A stretch of DNA of 64,000 nucleotides from Petrolisthes cinctipes (GCA_033782935.1 JAWQEG010000475.1:326501-390500), one strand, 5' to 3'. Counted from the stretch's first letter, positions 32,293 through 46,065 are shown. Numbers and translations: made by a program. Notes: generated from the sequence alone by a model not told the origin.

Positions 32293-33088
32293 GGTGGAAT
32301 CATCAACATATTTCCATCTCTGATGTCAACGTCAATATGTGGTTAGATATTTTAGAGGTTCTGGAGGTCTTTGTTATTAATTAAAGATGATACATATTCA
32401 CAGTACTCATGGTTACACTCCAAATTTATAAGCTTTTGTGTCAAATAAATAAGTCATAGTATGCCGTCACTGCCAGCTTGAGGGGCAGCCTGACCTCAAC
32501 ACACACACACACACACAGACGGCAAGCCTCGAACATGGAGCTCTAATTAATTATATTTTATAACTCCATGGCAGCGAAGGAAGATATTTAAAGCTCCGAC
32601 TGATTTTCATCCGGCCGTTGGAACAGGCCTGGCCGGATGAAACACACCCCCTTATTAACACACAGGCCGCTTCAACTACTAATCCATTTCAGGGACAATT
32701 AGTCATCGTTTTTCACAAATATCTTTCAAACTCATTATTAATTGATGGGAATGGTACTTTGACACAATGTACAAGACACCTTCCGCTAATGTTTGGTAAT
32801 ATAGGACATTGGCAAATGGTGTTAGTGAAGGCGTTTACTTTTGACACACATGACGTTGTCTAACATCACCAACATATGTATATGAACATCCATTATCCCT
32901 CATCCCGTCCCTTCCTCCCTGTCCACTCTATTATGTTATAATAATTAATAGTGGATGTCATAAATATGTTGGTGTTTGTAGAATGTGTGTTAATTTAATC
33001 ATAATTATTTTATGTCCTAAAGTTATATAAACGGGAGTAGCCTAGACTAAAGAGGGTATGACCATCACCTTATTTACTCAATATAATG

Positions 33089-33090
33089 TA
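33089..33090. other. Empty TA target in U1
   Basis: U1 reads TATAATGTACTTACTC with a single TA where the left-hand copy carries the MITE at 9314-9574. Confidence 0.85.
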
Positions 33091-33213
33091 CTTACTCTTA
33101 CCATCTATTAATTCCTTTAACCCGCCGTATTGACGTGTTTACTACGAGCAGGTAAGATATGGTATCCAAAAATACATATCACTACATAATATGATGGTGA
33201 GGGAATTATGAAA

Positions 33214-33216
<3 letters not shown>

Positions 33217-33263
<47 letters not shown>
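33217..33263. repeat. CT microsatellite, U1
   Basis: A CT run matching the GA run at 9140-9185 in opposite orientation. The region around it is deleted from U2 and U3. Confidence 0.95.
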
Positions 33264-33269
<6 letters not shown>

Positions 33270-33389
33270 ACACATATTATAATCATAATAGGTGGAAAAG
33301 TAATGCAAACAATTGAGCATATCACATAAAATTTATTCACAGTCTTTGTCACTATTAATTAAAGAACAAATCATCCTGGGAATTACTCT

Positions 33390-33985
33390 CCATGTTGATA
33401 ATTACAGGATGTACACGTTTGTAGATGTTATTAGTACACCAATACTCATCCTTCAAGTGTCACTACACCTTCCCATGTTGATAATTACAGGATGTACACC
33501 AATACTCATCCTTCAAGTGTCACTACACCTTCCCATGTTGATAATTACAGGATGTACACCAATACTCATCCTTCAAGTGTCACTACACCTTCCCATGTTG
33601 ATAATTACAGGATGTACACCAATACTCATCCTTCAAGTGTCACTACACCTTTCCATGTTGAAAATTACAGGATGTACACCAGTACTCATCCTTCAAGTGT
33701 CACTACACCTTCCCATGTTGATAATTACAGGATGTACACGTTTGTAGATGTTATCAGTACACCAATACTCATCCTTCAAGTGTCACTACACCTTTCCATG
33801 ATGATAATTACAGGATGTACACGTTTGTAGATGTTATCAGTACACCAATACTCATCCTTCAAGTCTCACTACACCTTCCCATGTTGATAATTACAGGATG
33901 TACACGTTTGTAGATGTTATTAGTACACCAATACTCATCCTTCAAGTCTCACTACACCTTCCCACACCTCCCTTGTTGTCATAAG
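33390..33985. repeat. Minisatellite with TGTTGATAATTACAGGATG core, U1
   Basis: About eight copies in short (60 bp) and long (about 95 bp, with ACGTTTGTAGATGTTATCAG) forms. Shorter versions are at about 41820-42215 (U2), 51675-51930 (U3) and 59878-60130 (U4). Reading frames through it are repeat-derived. Confidence 0.9.
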
Positions 33986-34549
33986 CTTGGCTTTCTTTAT
34001 CCTCGCCTTCAGATGTACACGAGTAAATCATCTGAGTATGATTAATATTCATTTTCATATCATTTCACATTCTAAAATATTTCCCCTCATAATAGTTTCT
34101 TTTATTTTATTTACCAGTTATTTAAAAGGATTATTATTTAATTCTCTTTTTGAACAATACAGTAAACACTTGTCATATATTTGGTACATATAATATTAGG
34201 ATTACGAATACAACATAGATTGAAAAACCATAATTTTATTTTAAATACGATAATACATTATTTATTACGAATACTATTAAATATAAATAGTCCTCTTTGT
34301 TGAAAATACAATTATAATAAACTCATTAAACTAAGAACACAAATAACAATAAATATTTGGGTTAATAGATACAATAAATATACAAACCAAATTATTACAT
34401 TATAATAAAATAAAATTAATATAATGTTTCCTCAATACAATACTACATTACAGAGCTACTGTATTACTACTATTAATTAAATATTTACATGTTTATAAAA
34501 TAAAAACATTATAAATTAAAAGTAAAATAATGTGTCCTCAGTATAATAC

Positions 34550-34939
34550 TTATGCAAATCGTTTATTATATTGTTTTCTTTTTTTGGCTCTTCCTGTCTT
34601 TGGTTTCTTCTTTTCATTCTTTAGTATTTTTGGGGTTTGGTTTTTGACTTTACCAGCACGGGACAGTGAGCCGTGAACTTTACCTCCCTTCAGTGATACA
34701 TTAACATCAATAATTACTGAGGTTAAAGTTGACAAAAGTTGATTATCATTATTTAGTAATACTCCAGATGCATATAATTTAATATCATTAATTGGTATAT
34801 AATCAACTTGACTGATAAATGTTCGTATGTGAGCCACTGTATGTCCTTGATATATGTCAAAAACGTGAGTCCCTAGAGAAGAACGAAGTAATAATTGCAT
34901 CTGTAGTCTCTTGTTGGTATTGTTGTCATTAAGAGCCAT
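34550..34939 (-). CDS. FUBI-eS30 fusion protein (FAU-like), copy 2
   Basis: The protein is identical to copy 1. One synonymous change (AAC for AAT near the N terminus) separates it from copy 1 and is shared with copies 3-5. The coding exon again begins one base after the acceptor, and the stop falls at the same ATAAGT position. Its intron (35605 to 34941) is 665 bp because the 59-bp repeat has more copies. Confidence 0.85.
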   Translation of the reverse strand: MALNDNNTNKRLQMQLLLRSSLGTHVFDIYQGHTVAHIRTFISQVDYIPINDIKLYASGVLLNNDNQLLSTLTSVIIDVNVSLKGGKVHGSLSRAGKVKNQTPKILKNEKKKPKTGRAKKRKQYNKRFA

Positions 34940-34989
34940 TCTGTGGAAGAAAATAACTATTAATATACAAGTAAATACAATGAATGATA

Positions 34990-35410
34990 TGTATTAATAG
35001 TGAAGAGGTATATAATTATAATTAATACAATGAACAGCTGTATAATATTGTATTAATAGTGAAGAGGTATATAATTATAATTAATACAATGAACAGCTGT
35101 ATAATATTGTATTAATAGTGAAGAGGTATATAATTATAATTAATACAATGAACAGCTGTATAATATTGTATTAATAGTGAAGAGGTATATAATTATAATT
35201 AATACAATGAACAGCTGTATAATATTGTATTAATAGTGAAGAGGTATATAATTATAATTAATACAATGAACAGCTGTATAATATTGTATTAATAGTGAAG
35301 AGGTATATAATTATAATTAATACAATGAACAGCTGTATAATATTGTATTGATAGTGAAGAGGTATATAATTATAATTAATTAATATACAACAGCTGTATA
35401 ATATTGTCTT
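34990..35410. repeat. 59-bp intronic minisatellite, 6 copies plus 1 degenerate, U2
   Basis: Same unit as in copy 1, expanded. Each copy carries CAGCTG. Confidence 0.9.
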
Positions 35411-35693
35411 AATTAATAGTACAGGAACACAGTAATAATAAATTAATATATATTACATAATTATATAAAGTTTGGGTGATAAACACATCTTTCGTTAACT
35501 ATTGTTAACTTTTCATAATTTATTCTTATTTTCTATTAATTCTTGTTATATTATTATATCCAATTGGTTTAATTAGTTATTTAATAATAGTTATATGGTT
35601 GTTACCTGTTAATGTTGGTTTGTGTTGTCAAATGGTAGTAGGGTTTATGGGAGTACATTTGTGTATGTCTCACCATATCAGAGTTGTAGTATG

Positions 35694-35810
35694 CAATGAG
35701 TCAACACACCTTGTACACTTCCTTATATACCTTTGACAGCAGCAGTCACGTGACTATCAACCAATCAACGTGAAGTATTTAAAATTTCATATTTCCTCCC
35801 CAACCAATCA
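35694..35810 (-). promoter_or_regulatory. Promoter of FAU-like copy 2
   Basis: Initiator TCATTG at 35694-35699, TATA box at 35721-35730, CACGTG at 35747-35752, and CCAAT boxes further upstream, all unchanged from copy 1. Predicted first exon 35697 to 35606. Confidence 0.75.
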
Positions 35811-36492
35811 GATGCAAGGATTTTCATTACGAATTTTCATAATTCGTCGTGTGACCAATGAGGTTCAAGAGTTTGAGTAGGCTATGAATGACGGACTGTG
35901 ATTGGTCAATATGACATTGTTCTTAAATAAATATAATATTATTATATTACATTATATATATAGATAAGTGCCAAAAATGTTAATTTGTATTTCACATAAT
36001 ACAGTAATTCAATTATAATTGTTATTTGAATATTAAGTAAGTCAAAGTAATAATTACTCATCATTCATTAGAATAATCAAGTTGAAACACGATTATCAAC
36101 CAAAAATTCTCCATTTTGTTATGACGTATTTTATCAATACTTTTAGGCTGTATATCGTTTGGTTTGATTTAAAATATTAATATTGTGGTCTATGTTATTT
36201 GAAATATGATGATATATATGATAATAATATAATTATAAGCCAAAGTAACAATTACAACTAATTATTCATTAGGATAATCAAGTTGCAACATGATTATCCA
36301 CCAAAATTTTTCTTCCACCTTCCATCTTAAAATATATATAAGGTATATATATTGAAGTTGTGTATATTTTGTGGTGACATATATGTCTATAATAAATATA
36401 ACAATTCGAATTGCGTACAAAAACAATTTAGATAATAACAAATTATAATAAAACTTATAGCCTAGCTGACATATACAGTGTGTATCGCGATG

Positions 36493-37150
36493 TATAGCAT
36501 TAACTTACACCAGAGATATCAAATATAATTTTGTGTATATTTTGTTGTATAAAGTATGCTGTGTGTGATCTCAGTAAAGTACAATGAATACTGATAAAAA
36601 CTATTTTAACTTGTGTTGTCAAATGGAGGGAATGGAAGCCTAATATGTTTTCGGACCAAAGAGGCCTTATTTATTTCATCTTAATAAATTTTATCATGAT
36701 TGCAATATTTATGTGATGTTCTATAACGTACATTGAATCATATTTTCATTGCAGAGGGATAATACCAGGCCCCTATAAATAATATTCGACGAAATAGGTA
36801 AGGTAAACTCTACCTGCAACTTATGCAAGCCTCAGCATTTCCCTACATTTCATGGATTTTCTTCTTATACACGCCTGGTATTATTCCTCTGCATTGAAAA
36901 TATGATTCAATGTACGTTATAGAACATCACATAAATATTGCAATCATGATAAAACTTATTAAGATGAAATAAATAAGGCCTCTTTGGTCCGAAAACATAT
37001 TAGGCTTCCATTCCCTCCATTTGACAACACAAGTTAAAATAGTTTTTATCAGTATTCATTGTACTTTACTGAGATCACACACAGCATACTTTATACAACA
37101 AAATATACACAAAATTATATTTTATATCTCTGGTGTAAGTTAATGCTATA
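36493..37150. repeat. Long inverted repeat, U2
   Basis: Same structure as in U1. The 102-bp spacer at 36771-36872 is in the same orientation. Confidence 0.9.
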
Positions 37151-37277
37151 CGTTTTATGTCTATAATAAATATAACAATTCGAATTGCGTACAAAAACAA
37201 TTTAGATTATAACAAATTATAATAAAACTTATAGCCAAGCCTTGCCCTCTTGGTGATCTTCCGTCCAGACCCACCTG

Positions 37278-37470
37278 GCCTGTCCGGCCGCCGGAAAGGG
37301 TCAGGGTGAGAGGTGGCCGGTGTGTGTACTGTATGTGTGTGTTTTTCATCCGGCCAGCAGGACTGTTGTATCTGTCCGGCCGCCGGAAAGGGTCGGGGTG
37401 AGAGGTGGCCGGTGTGTGTACTGTATGTGTGTGTTTTTCATCCGGCCAGCAGGATTGTTGTATTGGCCGG
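37278..37470. repeat. 92-bp GC-rich minisatellite, 2 copies, U2
   Basis: Two copies, followed by a TG run at about 37505-37523. Confidence 0.9.
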
Positions 37471-38119
37471 ATGACAGTAATTCGTCCGGTTTGGCCTGCC
37501 AACTATGTGTGTGTGTGTGTGTATATACCATACGTTCAGGTCAGGCCTCGCCTCAAGTTGTCCTTCACTATATACTTTGGTTTATTTATTTGACACATAA
37601 ACTTACAAATTTTGGAGTGTAACCCTCAACACCGTAAATATACATAATTTTCCATTAATTACAAGGACGATAAATGACAAAGACCTCCAGGACATCTCCA
37701 ATATCCGACCACAGATTGGTGTTAACATGACGATAATACCATGTATATATTATACTGTTAATTAATATTTTGTACATGACTGTGTGTGTGTGTGTGTGTG
37801 TGTGTATGGCTGGCTGTAGCCACGGTAGATGTCTGTAGCCTAACTATACATAATTATACCATAACAATGGACATTACAATTAATACACCTACTGTATGTT
37901 ATATTATAATAGAATATAAAACTAATATGATATCATTACTTATCATAATATATGATAAACTAATATAGTGTAGCCTATATGACAATAACGTAATCACGTT
38001 TATTGTCATTGTAATTAATGCAATGTAAAATGTAATGTTATTATAATTATATAATATTCTTCCATAAGTTGATACCAATGTAAATATTATATCCAGATTA
38101 AGGAAATATAATTAATATT

Positions 38120-38500
38120 ACTACCGGGTACTGGATATGTGAACCAAGAAAGCTGTGAATTACGAACTGTTTAATGACTACAGTAACTCACATTGATTAA
38201 TATTACTACCGGGTACTGGATATGTGAACCAAGAAAGCTGTCAATGACAAACTGTTTAATGACTACAGTAACTCACATTATCTGCTCTAAGATATTAAGA
38301 TATTATTTCCTTTGTTAGGTTTAATAATTAAATAAGACCACAGTACAGTAACTCACATTATCTGCTCTAAGATATTAAGATATTATTTCCCTTGTTAGGT
38401 TTAATAATTAAATAAGACCACAGTACAGTAACTCACATTATCTGCTCTAAGATATGCCTATAAGATATATTTCCTTTGTTAGGCTTAATAATTAAATAAG
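38120..38500. repeat. 86-bp and 83-bp tandem repeats, U2
   Basis: Two 86-bp and three 83-bp copies, one more of the latter than in U1. Confidence 0.8.
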
Positions 38501-38918
38501 GTCACAACGGGAATAGAAATCTTACCAAACATGATCAAAGTTAGGTTATAATTCCTTGGTTTGGTTAGGTTGGATTTAATGGTGGAGGTTTAATTGACTT
38601 AATCTTTAAAATGCTTTGTGTTTGTTTTAGGTAACTGAGTTTATTAAATATTAATGAGACAAGTTTACAAATGTTTTTACAAAGCGGTGTAAGAGAGAGA
38701 ATCAAGCCGTGTTACTAAACTAGACTATTGGGTACATATTGTTACTATTATTACAGTACAGTACATGTTAGGCTACCTTAATGTATCTCTCTTCCAACCA
38801 ATTAGTGTATTTAATATTATAATGATGTGTTATATTCATAACCAATTAACAAACAGTAAGGTGTGTACACCCAATGAGGCTCCTCCCTGTATCTCTCTTC
38901 CAACCAATAGTGTATTAA

Positions 38919-39364
38919 GGGGGTGCGGGAGTTGGGGACAGGCTTGGGGGGTGCGGGAATAGGGGGACAGGCTTGGGGTGGGTAGAAAGCCTGTCCCCTA
39001 TTCCCGCACCCCCTCAAGCCTGTCCCCTACTCCCGCACCCCCCCAAGCCTGTCCCCTACTCCCGCACCCCCCCAAGCCTGTCCCCTACTCCCGCACCCCC
39101 CTAACCCCCCCTCCAAGCCTGTCCCCTACTCCCGCACCCCCCCCAAGCCTGTCCCCTACTCCCGAACCCCCCCAAGCCTGTCCCCTACTCTCGCACCCCC
39201 CTAACCCCCCCCCAAGCCTGTCCCCAACTCCAGCACCCCCCCAAGCCTGTCCCCTACTCCAGCACCCCCCCAAGCCTGTCCCCTACTCCAGCACCCCCCC
39301 AAGCCTGTCCCCTAACCCCCCCCCCTAACCCCCCCCCAAGCCTGTCCCCTACCCCTGCACCCCC
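38919..39364. mobile_element. TTAA-flanked C-rich element, U2, 446 bp
   Basis: TTAA at 38915-38918 and 39365-39368. The left part retains two G-rich terminal modules before the C-rich array. Confidence 0.75.
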
Positions 39365-39861
39365 TTAAAGTATTATAATAATGTGTTACCGGTATATACA
39401 TAACCAATCAACAAACAGTATACGGTGTGTACTGTACATCCTTTATGGCTCCTCCCTGTATCTGTATCTCTCTTCCAACCAATAATATATTAAAGTATTA
39501 AATATTATAATGATGTGTTATATACATAACCAATCAACAAACAGTAAGGTGTGTACAGTTGGTGGCAGAAGTCCTGTCGCCTCACCTGCTTCACCGAGAC
39601 GCACATTGTTCACGGACTCGAGAAATACACATGTTTTCTACACCTAATAATCTCGAGTCTTTCGGACATCAGCAAGTTATCTTTCTCTTTTACATTTCAT
39701 TCTTCGTTTCTTTCCTTTTTCCTTCATATTTGTTTTGTCATTCCTTTGGTACAGTACCGGTACAATATATGTAGCCCGTAGTAATACTTTAAGGGGTTTG
39801 GACACCCCTTCGGTCCCAGACACAGTACAATATACTGGTGTTGTGGGGAAGTGTTGTTTAT

Positions 39862-40873
39862 GGTGGAATCCACACAGTTATATACATGTATAAGTATATA
39901 GGTCTGTGGTGGAATCCACACAGTTATATACGTGTATAAGTATATAGGTCTGTGGTGGAATCCACACAGTTATATACGTGTATAAGTATATAGGTCTGTG
40001 GTGGAATCCACACAGTTATATACGTGTATAAGTATATAGGTCTGTGGTGGAATCCACACAGTTATATACGTGTATAAGTATATAGGTCTGTGGTGGAATC
40101 CACACAGTTATATACGTGTATAAGTATATAGGTCTGTGGTGGAATCCACACAGTTATATACGTGTATAAGTATATAGGTCTGTGGTGGAATCCACACAGT
40201 TATATACGTGTATAAGTATATAGGTCTGTGGTGGAATCCACACAGTTATATACGTGTATAAGTATATAGGTCTGTGGTGGAATCCACACAGTTATATACG
40301 TGTATAAGTATATAGGTCTGTGGTGGAATCCACACAGTTATATACGTGTATAAGTATATAGGTCTGTGGTGGAATCCACACAGTTATATACGTGTATAAG
40401 TATATAGGTCTGTGGTGGAATCCACACAGTTATATACGTGTATAAGTATATAGGTCTGTGGTGGAATCCACACAGTTATATACGTGTATAAGTATATAGG
40501 TCTGTGGTGGAATCCACACAGTTATATACGTGTATAAGTATATAGGTCTGTGGTGGAATCCACACAGTTATATACGTGTATAAGTATATAGGTCTGTGGT
40601 GGAATCCACACAGTTATATACGTGTATAAGTATATAGGTCTGTGGTGGAATCCACACAGTTATATACGTGTATAAGTATATAGGTCTGTGGTGGAATCCA
40701 CACAGTTATATACGTGTATAAGTATATAGGTCTGTGGTGGAATCCACACAGTTATATACGTGTATAAGTATATAGGTCTGTGGTGGAATCCACACAGTTA
40801 TATACGTGTATAAGTATATAGGTCTGTGGTGGAATCCACACAGTTATATACGTGTATAAGTATATAGGTCTGT
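39862..40873. repeat. 46-bp minisatellite, 22 copies, U2
   Basis: 1012 bp, exactly 22 periods, the largest allele among the four units. Confidence 0.95.
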
Positions 40874-41669
40874 GGTGGAATCATCAACATATTTCCATCC
40901 CTGATGTCAACGTCAATATGTGGTTAGATATTTTAGAGGTTCTGGAGATCTTTGTTATTAATTAAAGATGATACATATTCACAGTACTCATGGTTACACT
41001 CCAAATTTATAAGCTTTTGTGTCAAATAAATAAGTCATAGTATGCCGTCACTGCCAGCTTGAGGGGCAGCCTGACCTCAACACACACACACACACACAGA
41101 CGGCAAGCCTCGAACATGGAGCTATAATTAATTATATTTTATAACTCCATGGCAGCGAAGGAAGATATTTAAAGCTCCGACTGATTTTCATCCGGCCGTT
41201 GGAACAGGCCTGGCCGGATGAAACACACCCCCTTATTAACACACAGGCCGCTTCAACTACTAATCCATTTCAGGGACAATTAGTCATCGTTTTTCACAAA
41301 TATCTTTCAAACTAATTATTAATTGATGGGAATGGTACTTTGACACAATGTACAAGACACCTTCCGCTAATGTTTGGTAATATAGGACATTGGCAAATGG
41401 TGTTAGTGAAGGCGTTTACTTTTGACACACATGACGTTGTCTAACATCACCAACATATGTATATGAACATCCATTATCCCTCATCCCGTCCCTTCCTCCC
41501 TGTCCACTCTATTATGTTATAATAATTAATAGTGGATGTCATAATTATGTTGGTGTTTGTAGAATGTGTGTTAATTTAATCATAATTATTTTATGTCCTA
41601 AAGTTATATAAACGGGAGTAGCCTAGACTAAAGAGGGTATGACCATCACCTTATTTACTCAATATAATG

Positions 41670-41676
41670 TACAGTA
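41670..41676. other. MITE excision-type footprint in U2
   Basis: TACAGTA replaces the single TA of U1. Read on the other strand this is TA, CTG, TA: the duplicated target with the last three bases of the element. Confidence 0.75.
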
Positions 41677-42804
41677 CTTACTATTACCATCTATTAATTC
41701 CTTTAACCCGCCGTATTGACGTGTTTACTACGAGCAGGTAAGATATGGTATCCAAAAATACATATCACTACATAATAGGATGGTGAGGGAATTAAAGAAC
41801 CAATCATCCTGGGAATCACTCTCCATGTTGATAATTACAGGATGTACACGTTTGTAGATGTTATTAGTACACCAATACTCATCCTTCAAGTCTCACTACA
41901 CCTTCCCATGTTGATAATTACAGGATGTACACGTTTGTAGATGTTATCAGTACACCAATACTCATCCTTCAAGTCTCACTACACCTTCCCATGTTGATAA
42001 TTACAGGATGTACACGTTTGTAGATGTTATCAGTACACCAATACTCATCCTTCAAGTGTCACTACACCTTTCCATGTTGATAATTACAGGATGTACACCA
42101 ATACTCATCCTTCAAGTGTCACTACACCTTCCCATGTTGATAATTACAGGATGTACACGTTTGTAGATGTTATCAGTACACCAATACTCATCCTTCAAGT
42201 CTCACTACACCTTCCCACACCTCCCTTGTTGTCATAAGCTTGGCTTTCTTTATCCTCGCCTTCAGATGTACACGAGTAAATCATCTGAGTATGATTAATA
42301 TTCATTTTCATATCATTTCACATTCTAAAATATTTCCCCTCATAATAGTTTAGTTTATTTTATTTACCAGTTATTTAAAAGGATTATTATTTAATTCTCT
42401 TTTTGAACAATACAGTAAACACTTGTCATATATTTGGTACATATAATATTAGGATTACGAATACAACATAGATTGAAAAAAAATAATTTTATTTTAAATA
42501 CGATAATACATTATTTATTACGAACACTATTAAATATAAATAGTCCTCTTTGTTAAAAATACAATTATAATGAACTCATTAAACTAAGAACACAAATAAC
42601 AATAAATATTTGGGTAATAGATACAATAAATATACAAACCAAATTATTACATTATAATAAAATAAAATTAATATAATGTTTCCTCAATACAATACTACAT
42701 TACAGAGCTACTGTATTACTACTATTAATTAAATATTTACATGTTTATAAAATAAAAGCATTATTATAAATTAAAAGTAAAATAATGTGTCCTCAGTATA
42801 ATAC

Positions 42805-43194
42805 TTATGCAAATCGTTTATTATATTGTTTTCTTTTTTTGGCTCTTCCTGTCTTTGGTTTCTTCTTTTCATTCTTTAGTATTTTTGGGGTTTGGTTTTT
42901 GACTTTACCAGCACGGGACAGTGAGCCGTGAACTTTACCTCCCTTCAGTGATACATTAACATCAATAATTACTGAGGTTAAAGTTGACAAAAGTTGATTA
43001 TCATTATTTAGTAATACTCCAGATGCATATAATTTAATATCATTAATTGGTATATAATCAACTTGACTGATAAATGTTCGTATGTGAGCCACTGTATGTC
43101 CTTGATATATGTCAAAAACGTGAGTCCCTAGAGAAGAACGAAGTAATAATTGCATCTGTAGTCTCTTGTTGGTATTGTTGTCATTAAGAGCCAT
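42805..43194 (-). CDS. FUBI-eS30 fusion protein (FAU-like), copy 3
   Basis: The protein is identical to copies 1 and 2. Its intron (43932 to 43196, 737 bp) has the most 59-bp repeats. The 1.24-kb insertion at 44415 lies upstream of this copy's promoter, about 390 bp from the predicted start of transcription, so it could change regulation of this copy only. Confidence 0.85.
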   Translation of the reverse strand: MALNDNNTNKRLQMQLLLRSSLGTHVFDIYQGHTVAHIRTFISQVDYIPINDIKLYASGVLLNNDNQLLSTLTSVIIDVNVSLKGGKVHGSLSRAGKVKNQTPKILKNEKKKPKTGRAKKRKQYNKRFA

Positions 43195-43244
43195 TCTGTG
43201 GAAGAAAATAACAATTAATATACAAGTAAATACAATGAATGATA

Positions 43245-43720
43245 TGTATTAATAGTGAAGAGGTATATAATTATAATTAATACAATGAACAGCTGTATAA
43301 TATTGTATTAATAGTGAAGAGGTATATAATTATAATTAATACAATGAACAGCTGTATAATATTGTATTAATAGTGAAGAGGTATATAATTATAATTAATA
43401 CAATGAACAGCTGTATAATATTGTATTAATAGTGAAGAGGTATATAATTATAATTAATACAATGAACAGCTGTATAATATTGTATTAATAGTGAAGAGGT
43501 ATATAATTATAATTAATACAATGAACAGCTGTATAATATTGTATTAATAGTGAAGAGGTATATAATTATAATTAATACAATGAACAGCTGTATAATATTG
43601 TATTGATAGTGAAGAGGTATATAATTATAATTAATACAATGAACAGCTGTATAATATTGTATTAATAGTGAAGAGGTATATAATTATAATTAATTAATAT
43701 ACAACAGCTGTATAATATTG
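43245..43720. repeat. 59-bp intronic minisatellite, 7 copies plus 1 degenerate, U3
   Basis: The largest intronic array in the window. Confidence 0.9.
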
Positions 43721-44020
43721 TATTAATTAATAGTACAGGAACACAGTAATAATAAATTAATATATATTATATAATTATATAAGGTTTGGATGATAAACAT
43801 ATCTTTCGTTAACTATTGTTGTAGTCACTTGGTAACTTTTCATAATATATTCTTATTTTCTATTAATTCTTGTTATATTATTATATCCAATTGGTTTAAT
43901 TAGTTATTTAATAATAGTTATATGGTTGTTACCTGTTAATGTTGGTTTGTGTTGTCAAATGGTAGTAGGGTTTATGGGAGTACATTTGTGTATGTCTCAC
44001 CATATCAGAGTTGTAGTATG

Positions 44021-44135
44021 CAATGAGTCAACACACCTTGTACACTTCCTTATATACCTTTGACAGCAGCAGTCACGTGACTATCAACCAATCAACGTGA
44101 AGTATTTAAAATTTCATATTTCCTCCCCAACCAAT
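44021..44135 (-). promoter_or_regulatory. Promoter of FAU-like copy 3
   Basis: Initiator at 44021-44026, TATA at 44048-44057, E-box at 44074-44079. Core elements are unchanged; an upstream CCAAT motif at about 44181 is also kept. Confidence 0.75.
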
Positions 44136-44749
44136 CAGATGCAAGGATTTTCATTACGAATTTTCATAATTCGTCGTGTGACCAATGAGGTTCAAGAGTT
44201 TGAGTAGACTATGAATGAGGGACTGTGATTGGTCAATATGACATTAATCTTAAATAAATATAATATAATTATTATTACATTATATATATAGATAAGTGCC
44301 AAAAATGTTAATTTGTATTTCACATAATACAGTAATTCAATTATAATTGTTATTTGAATATTAAGTAAGTCAAAGTAGTAATTACTCATCATTCATTAGA
44401 AAAATCAAGTTGAAGCCACAGAGCTAAAAACCTAGAGCGCTGAACCCTGTGTTATTAGATAGGGGAGGAGTGTCACCACAGGCGAGCGCTCTATTGTATA
44501 GATACTTGCCCATTGAACTCCCGTACGTACTTGTATAGTATGTTTCTTTCCACAGTTATTGACATTTCCCTGATTTGTAAAGCATTGTATCTTGTTATCT
44601 AATTATAAAGGTTTTGTTAAATCAATTAACAAGGCTGAGATAATGTCCATACGGAAAATTATGCAAAGAAATTAAACTTAAACTGGTTTATTAAACAAGA
44701 CAAATATATATAACTGTAATCTGTCTCCCTCTCCCTCCACTTACCTTAC

Positions 44750-45260
44750 ATACATACATACATATTACTCTAGTGTGACATTCATACATACATACATATT
44801 ACTCTAGTGTGACATACATATATATTATTCTAGTGTGACATACATACATACAGTCGTGGTCAATAATAATCATCCACATATAGGTAACTTTAACAATTTA
44901 CTGTGTAATGTTTTCATGTTCACATACTATTTTATTGTTTTAAGTAGTGTGTAGCTGTTTGTATTAAATTAAACGATGGCACTATACCTATTTATTGGAA
45001 TGTTTATCAGCTAAGGAACAGAGGGAACCTGTCAAAATCTTACGTGAGTTACTCCTATATGGATGATTATTTTTGACCACGGCTGTACATTCATACATAC
45101 ATATTACTCTAGTGTGACATACATACATACATATTATTCTAGTGTGACATATACATGCATACATATTACTCTAGTATGACATACATACATACACACATTC
45201 TAGTGTGACATGCATATATACACACATATTACTCTAGTGTGACATACATACATTCATACT
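44750..45260. repeat. Minisatellite inside the U3 insertion
   Basis: Repeated ACATACATACATATTACTCTAGTGTGACAT units in variable lengths, interrupted by the MITE at 44851-45085. Confidence 0.85.
44851..45085. mobile_element. TA-flanked MITE nested in the U3 insertion, 235 bp
   Basis: TA at 44849-44850 and 45086-45087. Ends CAGTCGTGGTCAATAATAAT and its near-complement give inverted repeats of about 38 bp. Tc1/mariner type. Confidence 0.85.
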
Positions 45261-46065
45261 GAACAATGTGAACATAAAATACTTATCATAATAGAGATTA
45301 AGTACGTTGTATATATATATATTATAAGAAGGTGACTGTGGATGAGAGCCAACGTTAGTTTTGTTTATCTAACTCATTTCACCTATTAACCGAAATGTAT
45401 TTATATTTAATCAGCCATTCACTGATATATCGGTTAAAGAAATACTTATTCATATATTGTGTCACTATAATGTAGTTAATATACCATATCATCAATAAAA
45501 GACCGAATAAATGAAATAATATCTTACCCTGGCATAAGCTGACAGGCTGGCGGGTTGAGGGGAAGGGCAGGTATCATGGCCGCCAACCCACTTCCGGTGG
45601 CGACACGCCAGGGGGGGGGGGGGGGTGGCGAGCTCTTTGTTTTTAGCTCTGGGTTGAAACACGATTATCAACCAAAAATTCTCCATTTTGTTATGACGTA
45701 TTTTATCAATACTTTTAGGCTGTATATCGTTTGCTTTGATTTAAAATATTAATATTGTGGTCTATGTTATTTGAAATATGATGATATATATGATAATAAT
45801 ATAATTATAAGCCAAAGTAACAATTACAACTAATTATTCATTAGGATAATCAAGTTGCAACATGATTATCCACCAAAATTTTTCTTCCACCTTCCATCTT
45901 AAAATATATATAAGGTATATATATTGAAGTTGTGTATATTTTGTGGTGACATATATGTCTATAATAAATATAACAATTCGAATTGCGTACAAAAAACAAT
46001 TTAGATAATAACAAATTATAATAAAACTTATAGCCTAGCTGACATATACAGTGTGTATCGCGATG

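Larger units (their letters stand above)
26045..34062. repeat. Large tandem unit U1, 8018 bp
   Basis: First complete head-to-tail unit, using TTTCACATTCTAAAATATTT as an arbitrary start. Similarity to the next units begins here; the DNA just to the left is unrelated. It carries the FAU-like gene, the long inverted repeat, minisatellites and a TTAA-flanked element. This copy has the unoccupied MITE target at 33089, the long CT run, and only four copies of the intronic 59-bp repeat. Confidence 0.95.
34063..42315. repeat. Large tandem unit U2, 8253 bp
   Basis: Distinguished by 22 copies of the 46-bp minisatellite, a TACAGTA footprint at 41670, and loss of the CT run with its flanks. Confidence 0.95.
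44415..45652. mobile_element. 1238-bp insertion unique to U3
   Basis: Flanked by GTTGAA on both sides (44409-44414 and 45653-45658), a sequence present once in the other units. Near the ends, CAGAGCTAAAAAC and GTTTTTAGCTCTG form short inverted repeats. No transposase frame is seen. The CAGAG-type ends recall hAT elements, but the 6-bp duplication does not fit their usual 8 bp, so the superfamily is left open. A G run lies at about 45611-45625. Confidence 0.8.
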
